Shown here: positions 41,699 to 52,461 of the stretch, piece after piece | How positions within the stretch are numbered: the first letter of the stretch is position 1 | Layout of the letters: every line of letters starts with the position of its first letter | From: Micromussa lordhowensis | Taxonomy: Eukaryota > Cnidaria > Anthozoa > Scleractinia > Lobophylliidae | Direction of reading: 5' to 3' | Assembly (NCBI GenBank): GCA_964020085.1 | Contig: OZ026601.1 | Span: 28,389,918 to 28,453,917, forward strand | Length of the DNA: 64,000 bases | Notes under the pieces: generated by a model | The model's input: the letters and a program-made list of their open reading frames with translations, nothing else | Databases searched by the model: none | Told to the model about the DNA's origin: nothing | Program-made: the position numbers and the translations under genes

Positions 41699-42737
41699 CG
41701 CCTTTTGGCGTCTTGTTACAGTACAGATCAATTGAAACTAAGGCACCAAGTAGTAAAAACCAGCACGTAAATTATATCAATTAAAAGTTGCTTTGAAAGA
41801 GATTTGTAAACTCTGCTCAGTTAATAAATAATGAAATCACTACAGCTGGCCTTCTGACAGGGTGCGTGAAAAAATGAAAATTGTGCGCTTTTTTGAGGCG
41901 AATTGTGCGGGATTGTGCAACCTTGCATCAAACAAAATATTTCCTAGCCCACTCCCTGTTAAAGTAAACATTGAGTTCTCCTTATAAATCATGATACCTT
42001 TACTTGTAATATCAATGTGAAATTCCTCCTGTTATAGCAAAATTACTATGAACTATAAACTATGAACTGTATATAAACACTGCATGATCTGATTTTTATC
42101 AAGGATAAAGATAAAGATATTAAATACAAGGTATACCTGAGAATGATACCACTTGAATGTTGTGGCGCTCAATACCACTTTCCTGACCAGGCTTTGCCTT
42201 AACTAGGACTCTGTCTCTTCCCTTCATGCTGTCTGGTCCATACTCAGCTAAAACAGCATTGCAGTCCTTAAGGCTCCCACACTCATAAGCAAACATGCCC
42301 AAAGAACTTATCAACTGCTCTGTGTTTCTAAGCTCACAGTGCAGAGCACATAGGTTGACGTCAGATAGGTCCTCTTCAAGAAGAAAGAGCAAGTCATCTC
42401 TTAGCCCCTTCCAACTGTAAAAAATAGAAGGAATAATGCAAAGTTAAATTATTATTTCTTATACAGTCTGACAACATGAAGCTTTAATCGTCAGCCAAAT
42501 TCAACATTAAACTCAAAATTGTTTTACACGAACTACTGTATGATATTCAATGAAAGGAAAATAATTCTAAGCTGTAAATAGCAGTTATTTTCATTTAAAA
42601 TCCTTTTTATGAGGTGAAAACTGAAAAAAATTAATAAATCCTGAGATATTTTCAGTCTCGCTTCATGAAATTCGTTGTTCTGAAAGCTACTGAAAAGTCA
42701 CAGACTTACTAATTTTACATCCTCCTACAAGTAAAGC

Positions 42738-42762
42738 TTTTCTTTCTTTCTTTCTTTCTTTC
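42738..42762. repeat. (CTTT)n microsatellite
   Basis: About six CTTT units, intronic. Confidence 0.85.
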
Positions 42763-45190
42763 GATTTGAGTAGAAAAAGAAATACTCTTCAAATCTACTC
42801 ACCCTCCTATATTTGCCTTGCTCTTAAGGAAGCACTCAGCACAAGCTTCCCCTTTTGGGACCCCTGGACATGCACATCCCTGCAAAAAGACATACATATG
42901 AAATGTACTGTTTTGGCACTGGTGATACAGCAGGGAAAGGGTTTAATGAACCTTCTAAAATAATAGGATCCCACGCTGTGGATAAATAATACTGACAGTT
43001 TTGTTTGTACATTTTCAGCTGCATTACATGCATAATTTGTAGCACACTTTATAATGTCAACCCTGATTAATACAAAAAAATACAGTAATTGTATTATGCT
43101 TCTGTTGTTGTGAAACATTAATTAAAAGAAAATTTCAAATATTCTAGGGCATGACACTGACTGTTTGAATAAGCGTAAGGTCCTTCAGTTTTAACTGACA
43201 CAGGTCTATATAATATTTATAAGTCTGTGTGTCAGAGCACCCAAATTACCAAGTTCCAGCTGTACTTTGTATTGAAATATTTGGCTCTGGATAGCTGGCT
43301 GCATGCTGGTCAAGGTATTTGATGTAGAAATGTATTAAAAATATTTAACTCCTACATGTACATAGATGTATGACCATTGTGAATCGACTTACATGATTAC
43401 AATCATATGACCACCTACCCGGATAACTTTGCAGTAAACACAACATTCGGTGTCTAACCCCCTCCCACAAAGTCCATCTACATTTCCATCAACATCATCA
43501 TCTTTTCGCTTTAGAAGCATAATCAAAGCTTTGTAATCAAGAGTAACTGTCATAAAAAGACAAAGAGAAAAGATTTCAATTTTCCTTATCAAGTTATCAG
43601 TTTGATATGTTACTGCAGGCTGTATGGTCATCAATACAACATTTGCCAAGTACTGAAACATTAAATAAATGAACATGTTGTCGCCTTACTATTTCTTTTT
43701 GGCAACAACCCAATTTTAAGCGTAATTGTACATGTATGTTATAATTATTGATAATAGCACCAGATTTTCAAGTTACTGTTAGTGATTTCAAAACTAATGA
43801 TAAGAATTAGAATTTAATCAAATGTGATTGGTGCATAAACTGGCACTCTATTTTGCTCTTACTAATAAATTAATCTGCAAACTTTAAGATGTAATTGAAC
43901 AGTGCAATCTGACAGTTGCCTGTAATCAAACATGTGTAATCAGGCAGGTACATGAGCCAATCATTTAAAGTCTACTCCACTACATCCACCAATCACAACA
44001 TTAATTGCTATCACTATTTGTAGTCTATATTTGATGTGTGTGCAAGTACAACAATTTCCATTAAAATAAATATTAATGAAAACTTAAACAGATGTAATTT
44101 AAAATAAAATACCGAGTATAGGAAAGACTTAATCACCTGTAAATTTAACTTGAAAATGCCTTCCATCAACAGTTAGTCCATTTTTCTTGATGGCATTCTT
44201 CTGGGCATTGAGATCTCTAATGAGCGCTTCAACATTTTTCCTTAAGAAAGGCAAGATATTTCAAATTACAAATCCCTAACCTAAACTACTGTACTTTGCT
44301 AATGAGCATTGCACAATAACAATGGCAGCTACAGGATTTGACAAGCAGACATCCAAAATGTGCCAAAAGCTCAGCTCTAATGAACGGTTTATAAGACAAC
44401 ATACATGTATGAAAAATTACACAATTTTCTTGAAAAAATGGCTGTTCACTTAAATGTCAGGATGCCTGGACACCTATCTGAAAAGAAGCCTGGTCAGGTA
44501 TATATTAGTAAGAATTCAGATAAAAACTAATATGCTGCTGAATGGGTTAAATATGGCCTTGACTTAAAATACCTTTACCTGTTTTCCTTACAATTAGCGA
44601 TTGCTATGGGATAGACACTCTTGGAACTTTCACTGGAAGCATGATGGACATGGATTGGCACAACGCCAATCATGACTTGTTGCCTCCCTATAGAAACACA
44701 GAAGCACATGTTAAATATTTATAACAAATATTACTTTCATTTGATATAATAACACCAGAATTTTAACTTCATTTCAAAATAAAACCAATCTGACAAAAAA
44801 GCTGGTCACTTTATTAAACAAAACAGTGCAAACAAACACCAGTTTAACATTTGCCCCTCTGTGACTCCAACTATGTGTGTGTAATACAGTATGAAGTGTT
44901 ATAAACAGTTCTTGTTTAATTAGCTGCTTCATCTATGAGCATGAACAAGAACAGAATGTGTGACTTTGAACTTTGAACAATGCTTGATTATCGAAATATG
45001 CATGATTATTTTACTATGTTTCTAAGTGGTCTTAAATAGTTTAGCAATTGTGGTTTCCTATATATAACAGCTCACGAATAGTTTGTTTTCCTTTATTTGA
45101 CAGCTCATGAATTTCTTGCTTTAGCTAGGACTAGATATTTTAGGTTTTGGTTTTTGATTTCAGTTTCAATCAGCGTCAAAAATGCAAAAC

Positions 45191-45212
45191 TAATAATAAT
45201 AATAATAATAAT
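45191..45212. repeat. (TAA)n microsatellite
   Basis: Seven TAA units, intronic, between exons 2 and 3 of the ten-exon gene. Confidence 0.85.
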
Positions 45213-46074
45213 GACTTCAGTTGTACTCAAGTTGTATTCAAGTTTCATCTATTAGTTCTTCCAAGCTACAGAATCCACTCTTCAGATTCTACTAACAACT
45301 ACAACAAAGATTAAAGAAATCTCTGGTGGTGTGATATGTTGAAAATCTTAAGTCACCTGAGAAAACTAATGCTGAATGTTTACACCCCTTAGTTACAATA
45401 AAACCTGTATCCACTCAAAAGAAATTGTCACCTACCAAAAAAAGGCCTTCCATCAAGTTTGAGGTTGAGCTCTAATATTTGCTGATCAGGATGATGTAGT
45501 CTAGTCTCCCTTGCTGCCCAAGCCACAGCAGCAGAGAGACTGACCTGGTGCCCTTGTGGTGCTCCATTTGGTAGAGGCCTAATATGCAATGCTTTCCTGA
45601 CAATGCCAAATATCATTTTTCTCACAGCCTTAATTTGGTTCTTATTAAGTAGAACAGGGATGTCACCATTCTTCTAATATAAACAGAAAAACAAAACAAA
45701 CCATTAGCTTTATTTATCTATAATGAATAAAAAACAAAAAAAATGCTCAATATCATGCAGTATCATGTACAGTAGAATGTTAAACTTGACACAGGGCTTG
45801 TACCCTTTTGCAGAAACCGGTTTCGAGGATGTTTCCAGGACTCAGATTGGTTTTTAAGACTCTGAAATTCACATTAACCCTATCACTTCCAAGATCTCAA
45901 TGTTAAATCTCCTTAGAGTCTGCCATACATTTCAAGTTTTTTTACCTGATTTTAACAGATTTCCACAAATTTCTAGGACCTGCTGCTTTTTTCTGGACTT
46001 TTCAGTCCTGGAAAATACTTGGGTAGCCAATCACAGCATATAATTTGGTTCATCTAGGCCACTCAGCCATATGA

Positions 46075-46373
46075 TGTGCAGTGCCAGAAAATATCTACAC
46101 TCCACCCACAGAAGGGATTGGAATTTCCCTGGGGGTGGGGAGGGTTTCTGTAAGGCCAAAACATTTAAAGAAATGTATGAAGCTTACTTAGAATTTCCAC
46201 TGGGGTGAGGGGAGGGGGGTTCTTGGAAAGAATCATGCATACATACATATTTTATTTGGTGTCTTCTACATGGTACATTGACAATATTCCAAATAAATTT
46301 ACAAATACGATAATTTTCTAACCTTAAAAATCAGTTCCGTGGGGGAGGTATGGATATTTTCTGGAATTGCACA
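46075..46373. mobile_element. MITE with CCAGAAAATATC inverted ends
   Basis: The left end reads TGTGCAGTGCCAGAAAATAT and the right end, inverted, TGTGCAATTCCAGAAAATAT, each followed by C-rich CACCCCAC-type sequence. It is the same family as the ends of the element at 59395-61192. It lies in the first intron of the ten-exon gene. Confidence 0.65.
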
Positions 46374-46409
46374 ATAAGGATAATTAGTATATACCACACA
46401 AGTGAATAC

Positions 46410-46575
46410 AGTTGCGGATCTAGGGAAGGTGCCCAGGGGGCCTGCCCCCCCCCCCCTTTATTTTGGGCAAAAAAGAAGAAATGACTGAAGGGGAAAAGAC
46501 CAGCAGGGTAAGAAAAATCAAGACCAGCCCTTCCCCCCCCCCCCCCCCTTAGCTCAAGGTCTGGGTCCGCCACTG
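46410..46575. mobile_element. hAT-like MITE relic with poly-C runs
   Basis: The left end CAGTTGCGGATCTAGGG and the inverted right end CAGTGGCGGACCCAGAC resemble the CAGTGGCGGA termini of hAT-type MITEs. The interior contains long C runs. The flanking 8-mers do not match, so the duplication has decayed. Confidence 0.5.
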
Positions 46576-46594
46576 GAAAAGTCCTTTTCGCGCG

Positions 46595-46815
46595 CATTGA
46601 TTGGCTAGCTCGGAGGTGATTGTACTATTCACCTCTGATCAGGGGAAGAAAAACAAAATGGCTTTTGTCGGTACATTGTCACAAATAAAGTTGTTCTTTG
46701 GGCCACGAGTTATTCATCTTGTGTGGTATATACTAAAACAAATATTCACCTCAGTGTCGGTGAAAGTTTTGGATATTTACCTCCACTTTGGTGAATAATT
46801 GTTAAATATTGGCAT
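46595..46815. repeat. Second copy of the repeat at 6385-6620
   Basis: Shares 'gattggct', 'tcacctcagtgtcggtg' and the closing 'actttggtgaataattgtta' block with 6385-6620. The inverted arms here have one mismatch. Confidence 0.55.
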
Positions 46816-47893
46816 GCTCTAAACAGCCAATCACAATGGAGTAATTTTCTCAGTCAAATAAGCCTTAGGCACCCACAACCGTGCACTTCTCTTAGAACTA
46901 CAAACATCCTGCAAGATCTAAGTTCTCTGTTAAACATAAAAATTTGAAATGCCCTGTTCTATTACCTTATGCCCCAGTTGTGGAGGGGATGAACATTTAG
47001 CTAGACTCAATTGACAAAATAAATACATCGAAGTTAAAACTTACACCGGTTCGTCCTAATTTTGATATGCTTAATAACATCTGCCAGCCTTGATCTGGAA
47101 TCCTGGACTGTAGCTTGAAGTACAGCAAGGTCCAATCAGGCACATGGAGGGATTGAAAAAACTTTCCGGCGCTGCCCCCGAGCATGATTTCCAAAACCTC
47201 CTTCGGTTCTTTTTTTTCCATCAGATGATCGGCGATGTCGCTCAGCGTTTTGGCTACTTCAGGCTTGAGAGCTTGATCGGCGATTACAGAAGCAAGATGC
47301 ACTTGATATCTGTTGCAGACATCGCTCAGCGAGTTCTACACATCGTCCAACTCCTCCTTTGCCTCCGTCGATTGACTGCCCTCGGTAGCACTCGAAGTAA
47401 CTTCATCGCGTAAGGACTCTAACTTCGACATTGCAAGCTCGAGATTGGTCTTCAGTTTTCGGTTTTCCTCTTGGATACTTTGTAACCTTAAGGTAAGCTT
47501 AAGATTAATATCACTTACATTGTCATCGCTGGTCTCCCTGGTATCTGGCCTTGACTCGATCTTTACGTTGTTAATCGCATCAACCAACCAGCTGTATGCG
47601 TCTCTTTCGTCTGGTTTCGGGCACCTTTGGCGCAGAATGGCGGAAACAACACCGAATGAAGAGGCAATAGGGACATCATCTTTGTATACACGTCGATCCA
47701 AATGCGCGCCATTTTGTAACTCCTCGAGTGAAACTGTCGTAAATTCCTCTGGAAAGCTTGCAACCAAAGGGCTGGTCGTCATAAAACGCGCCGGATGAAC
47801 GCCACAGATCTTAGAATTCAGGAGGAACCAAACCCTCGAATCGTTTGTTGGACATTCGACGAGCTCAGCTCGTCGAATGTCGAAGACAATCAT

Positions 47894-48787
47894 CCTATGT
47901 ACTCGATTCTCTCTAAATGAAGGCAACTCCCCTCCGTTATTTTAGTGCTTGAAATCCAACCTCAAAAAACGTCAAACCTAGAAATCCAGCCCCTCAAAAT
48001 AAACATGCTCTCCACATGACTTTGTACATTATACAGTGATAAACTAATTGCTGAACTCGGCGGTATAAAACCGCAAATCAAGCTCGATGATAGCTACAAG
48101 ACCGACTTATGACGTCACTCCGTAGCAACCAGACTGAACGAATTTTTGAACTTCCGGTTCTCTGTGGCTCGTGATGATTAAACTCCTTCCCCGATACTCC
48201 TCCCCCGAACTTATTATTGAATCCCCGAGAACATTTGAAAGGTCCCCTAAATCAGGTAAATTCCCTCCAAGCCCCGATGAAACAGTGTTATTTCCCCTAT
48301 ACTCCTCCCCCACACCAATCAAATCCTCGGAAACATTTGAAGAGCCCCCTAAATTTCCTCCATATTCCGACGACCCCCCAATAACATCAACAATGTCCCT
48401 TGAAACAACACTTGTCTTTTCCCTATCCTTCCCCACCGAAATACTTGCAATACGCCCTAAGCCATGACTAATTTCTTCACGCACATTTGTTCTTTCCTGT
48501 GTCCTAACACTCCCTCCCTTCATAAAATGCCCCATTAATTTAAACAATGCCTTCTGGTTTTCTATATATGTTACAACTCCTTCACTCTTACAACTGTTAG
48601 ATAATAATGAAAAGAAAGCTTAATTGAAGATACTGTTTTGGGCCTCAGGGAATAAATGTTATTTAAGATATTTGTCACATAATGTCTGGCTTAATTTATA
48701 CTGCAACTATACATCACAATAATCACTATCTGGAAACTTAACAGGATAACGACATATGAACGCCACTTTTGCACGCAGTTCATCGTT
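47894..48787. other. Intergenic region between two minus-strand genes
   Basis: Contains the C+T-rich repeat at 48174-48430 related to 24025-24175. The 146-residue minus-strand frame across it (48107-48547), with repeated SSGEEYRG, is read as a repeat by-product. Confidence 0.4.
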
Positions 48788-48949
48788 TTATTTTATCGAC
48801 TTGTTGTTCTCCTCTTTCAATGCCACTATAGTTTGAAGGGAAGCATCGTCAACTTGATCTACCACGGCAGTCTCTTTGCGGATTGTGTCATGGCTACTGG
48901 AAGTAACGTGCGGATAGTCATCTAGCAATAAGAAGTCATCTGCCACGTT

Positions 48950-49913
48950 AGGTGGGTTCATACTAGCTTAGTAAGTAGACCCTAAGTATGCCGGGAGTTC
49001 AAGTATACTTAAGAACACGTATGTGTACTTACCCAGATAGGCGTTCATATTTCAAATTTTAAGTATACTTCAAGTGACAGAGCCATCAATCAATTTCCGC
49101 GCCAACTATGCAGCCATGTGCGTGAGTGCGCCAAACATTTTAGCTTGTAGCTATCTTGCATCATGCAACCTCAAAAGGTGAAAATTGCTTTCCTTGTTTG
49201 GTTAATATATTTTTTACAACATCGGCAGCGGGCTATGCTACTTCACGAAGCCTATCACTTTCTCGTTGTAGAAGAAGAATTTAGAACAAGACAAAGAAAC
49301 CAACGCAGGGCTATGTTGATGTTTTTCAATCAAATGAATCAACAAAACGCGCAATGTAGACGAAGAAGAGCTTGGCTTTGGCCACGTCCACAAAACTGGT
49401 TCCGTACTTTGTTGGTAAATCCAGCACTCAATTTCCTTTGGAAGGAACATTTTAGAGTGACGCGCGAAACCTTTGAGTACTTATGTGATCTTGTGCGTGG
49501 TCTAAATTGTCATCATCACGGTCCAACACACGAAAGTAGGGTCGAAACTGACTGAACTTGGAGTTATTTTCCATTTGTACGTCGTCTACGTTTTTCGTGT
49601 CCTTGAAAGCCAGACGTCAAGTAAGCAAATAGTTTGCAAATGATGTGCGTGTCATAGAAGTCTTGCGTGTGCTGATATCTATCAAAAAACGCATTTGATT
49701 GACATTCAATTTCCTGAAATTGTTTTGATAGTGCGTAAGTGCGCCGGTAAGAATGGTTGAACTCGACTTCAAAGTGCACTTCGGCTCTTTTGAACACGAT
49801 AGGTTGCCACAGCCACAAAGTAGGCTACTTAAGTTGAAATTAGACCCGTTCACATCTGAAGTAAGCTTGATGTATACTTAAGGTCTACTTACTAAGCTAG
49901 TATGAACCCACCT
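48950..49913. mobile_element. Harbinger-type element, 964 bp, inserted in a coding exon
   Basis: About 40-bp inverted repeats with one mismatch begin AGGTGGGTTCATACTAGC at both ends, flanked by GTT at 48947-48949 and 49914-49916. A 3-bp duplication and an internal HARBI1-like N-terminal frame (49163-49555) support the PIF/Harbinger assignment. The catalytic part is absent, so it is a deletion derivative. Confidence 0.85.
49163..49555 (+). pseudogene. N-terminal remnant of a Harbinger transposase
   Basis: A 130-residue frame ending in RRRRAWLWPRPQNWFRTLLV and WKEHFRVTRETFEYLCDLVR, the helical segment that precedes the DDE domain in Harbinger/HARBI1-type transposases (usual total about 350-400 residues). 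It stops at 49553-49555, right after PTHESRVETD. The remaining 350 bases of the element carry no DDE motifs on either strand. It is therefore non-functional and depends on a full-length relative for movement. Confidence 0.6.
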
Positions 49914-49987
49914 GTTAAGAGCAGCGCAAAAGGTTTCTGCTGTGTCTGTCAGTCGGGTTTCGGATGGGGATGGCTGAAGTTGACTAT

Positions 49988-50010
49988 ATGATGATGATGA
50001 TGATGATGAT
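49988..50010. repeat. (ATG)n microsatellite encoding poly-Ser on the minus strand
   Basis: About seven ATG units, read on the minus strand as consecutive Ser codons in the partner gene. Confidence 0.8.
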
Positions 50011-52245
50011 TCATTGTCATTCTGTAATGGCGTCGATGACCATCTTGATGATGGGGTAGGAGATAGCAAATGGTTTGGGGGAGAAGTAGGTTGTAAGGGC
50101 AGCTGGTTGAGAGGCAGGGTCGACTGTGCTGACAGCTGGTTAGGATGTGGAGTAGACTGAAAGGGAAGCTGGTTTTGCATAACAGATTGAATGGGCTGGT
50201 TTGGCGGAACAGAATGCACGGGCAGCTGGTTTGAGGGTGGAGTAGATGGTACGGACATCTGGTTAGGATGTGGAGTAGACTGAACAGGAAGCTGGTTTTG
50301 GAGAGCTGATTGAATGTGCTGGTCTGGTGGTACAGAATGCACGGGCAGCAGTTTAGGATGTGGAGTAGACTGAACAGGAAGCTGGTTTTGCAGAACTGAT
50401 TGAATGGGCTAGTTTGGCGGTACAGAATTTACGGGCAGCTGGTTTGAGGGTGGGGTAGATGGTATGGATAGCTGGTTAGGAGGTGGAATAGACTGAAAAG
50501 GAAGCTGGTTTTGCAGAACTGATTGAATGGGCTGGTGTGGCGGTACAGAATGTACGGGCAGCTGGTTTGAGGGTGGAGCAGATTTTACGGGCAGCTCGCT
50601 TTGTTGTAGAGCACTGAATTGTACTGCGGACAGCTGGCTCTGTTGAGGCCATTGCACTGAGGGCAACTGACTCTGTTGTGGAGTAGTATGTACTGAGGGT
50701 AGCTGACTCAGGTTTGGAGATGATCGTACTAAGGAAAGCTGATTAATTTGCGAAGCTGTGGATTCCTTGCTCTTGGAAGGAAAATTTGTCTGAAATGCTG
50801 GCAAGCTGTTTAGTATCTCTATGGCGCCACGGATAGCAGACGCTTCTTCAGCTTTCTTGGCTAAACCTTTTTTAGATTGTCTTTTGCCATCTTTTGAAGT
50901 CAGCTCTTTTTTTGTTTGTTTTTTCTTTGGGAAGAGCTCCTCTTCTTGGTGTAGACTTTCTGTCATCACAGCTGTTTGCTTGCGAGGCCGCTTTGATTTT
51001 GAGCCACTGTTTGGAAATTGTTCTTGTACACTAAGAGCTGTCAAGACTTGTCCGGGAATTGAAATGTTACAAAGTAGCTTGAGATTATTATTGGGGGCTT
51101 TTTTATTGTTCAACAATATCCAAATATTCTTGTCGACAAGGTCTGCATACTCTTCTAGTGCTTTTTTTTGGTCTGAAATATGTAATATTAAAAGGAAAAC
51201 TTCAATTACTTTTAGCTAGCCGTGTATTCATTAAATTGCAATTTAATGGTGTATTTGAGAATCTATTTAATTTGCTGCATAGATGCCGTGTACGTAGTAC
51301 CAGCCTTCGGCTCGAGAAGTAAAGTAAAGCGGAATTTACTGTTACAGTACTCTAGTCTCGTAAACAAATATGTTGACTAGTAATGTCACACTCATTATTA
51401 TATTTAAACGATCATTTAGTGTCGTTATATTGCTGATGAGCTGAAAAATGTTTGTAACAAAAAGGCTGAATTCATTTCATTTCGGCTCGTTTCTTCAGCA
51501 GATCGAGGGAGACAGGATGTATATAATCACCAACTATAGCCATTTGGTTTACTTTTAAGTTTTATGGGCTTCAAATTTTTCTAAAGGCTACTGCTATTAA
51601 TGTTCCCAGTCCTCTCGTTTACTTTGGCGAAAGGGTTGTCATATTAGCATGATAGTGCGACCCTAAGTGACTTCAAACAAAGCGGTAGCCGTTGACCTTA
51701 ATTAGCATAATTACTGAACTAGGCGCAAATAACAAAAAGTGCGCGTCTGCGAGCCGAACACTTTTCAAAACGGAAAAAAATTGTAATGCTGATTTGAAAA
51801 CAATACACGTAAAATGTTCTCAATAAGGTAGGTCGAAAACGTTGGACACTTGATGTAATTTTGTGTACAGGTCATTTGGCAGTCCACTTGACAGTAACGT
51901 ACAGCAGATGAAATATTAAATGAGAAACTGAGCAATTGATATCAGTGAAAGTATACTGCAGCCAGTTATAGATGTGTTTCAAATTTGATCTAACATAACA
52001 GTGACTCAAAGCAAGTTACCCGGAGTGCTAGATGACTTCTACATGCTACTGCAAACAAAATGCTTACATTTGTCCCCAACTTTTAATATGGTGGCAATGA
52101 GCCGTTCCTTTTTTCCCCTTCCATCGCACCAATCTACATCGACCTCATTTCTTGCCTCAAATGTCGAGTCACTTCTTACTTTACATTTGCTCTTAGGCAA
52201 AACACTAACGCTTTTGTCTGAATCGAAATAGAGACAGGCGTACAT

Positions 52246-52461
52246 TATGCTGCAGACCGACCTTCTAAAAGACCTGAAGTGAGAAGATAGCTGCGAACCC
52301 GCTTACGCGCGTATAAAGTGAACTATAAAATAAGCGCCAAAAGTTTATTTTGTAACCGCAGTAATTTGATGCAACCAATAATAAGAGGAATGTAGGTAAG
52401 TCGACACCTGCAAAGCAAACATTCTGAACTGATGCAAAAAGTTTAATTATTCCACTTTAAA
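52246..52461. promoter_or_regulatory. Divergent promoter region between partner gene and transposase copy 2
   Basis: 216 bases separate the two start codons. TATAAA at 52312, TATAAAA at 52324 and CCAAT near 52375 are plausible core elements for both directions. The role is inferred from gene arrangement. Confidence 0.45.

Larger units (their letters stand above)
36878..47893 (-). pseudogene. Ten-exon gene with transposase-like core, one in-frame stop
   Basis: Minus-strand exons: 47893-47045, 45673-45436, 44687-44579, 44240-44137, 43546-43419, 42879-42803, 42414-42137, 40188-40067, 37951-37870 and 37032-36878. All nine junctions have GT donors, AG acceptors and consistent phase. Exon 1 has a coiled coil (IQEENRKLKTNLELAMSKLE) and a TAG at 47336-47338, then IHVPDW-like SLHVPDWTLLYFKLQSRIPD. 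Later blocks are LKLDGRPFFG, QQVMIGVVPIHV, VTLDYKALIMLL, ECCVYCK, CACPG...CAEC and LCALHCELRNTEQL. The order of Asp, Asp, CxxC pairs and a later Glu resembles an RNase H-fold transposase with a zinc insert (inference). I recall similar multicopy cnidarian proteins but no name. The 3' end is missing or lies beyond a repeat. Confidence 0.7.
48788..52245 (-). pseudogene. Spliced partner gene of transposase copy 2, interrupted by a Harbinger-type insertion
   Basis: ATG at 52245; exon 1, 52245-52068 (MYACLYFDSDKSVSVLPKSK...). A gtaagc donor and cag acceptor define an intron 52067-51173, and exon 2 starts at 51172 in phase. Exon 2 encodes a Lys/Arg-rich segment (KKKQTKKELTSKDGKRQSKK), then a long Pro/Gln/Ser repeat (NQLPVHSVPPNQPIQS units), a poly-Ser tract and TDTAETFCAALN. 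The frame is cut there by the element 48950-49913. Removing the element and one GTT restores an open frame of 52 more codons to a TAA at 48788-48790, giving 531 residues. One CAG-to-TAG-type nonsense lies at 50409-50411. Function unknown. It is divergent from, and 216 bases from, transposase copy 2, so it is probably an accessory gene of that transposon. Confidence 0.7.

Noticed and set aside
48107..48547. A 146-residue minus-strand frame with SSGEEYRG repeats
   Set aside because: The same composition appears at 24025-24175 from a C+T-rich dispersed repeat, so the frame is best explained by the repeat.
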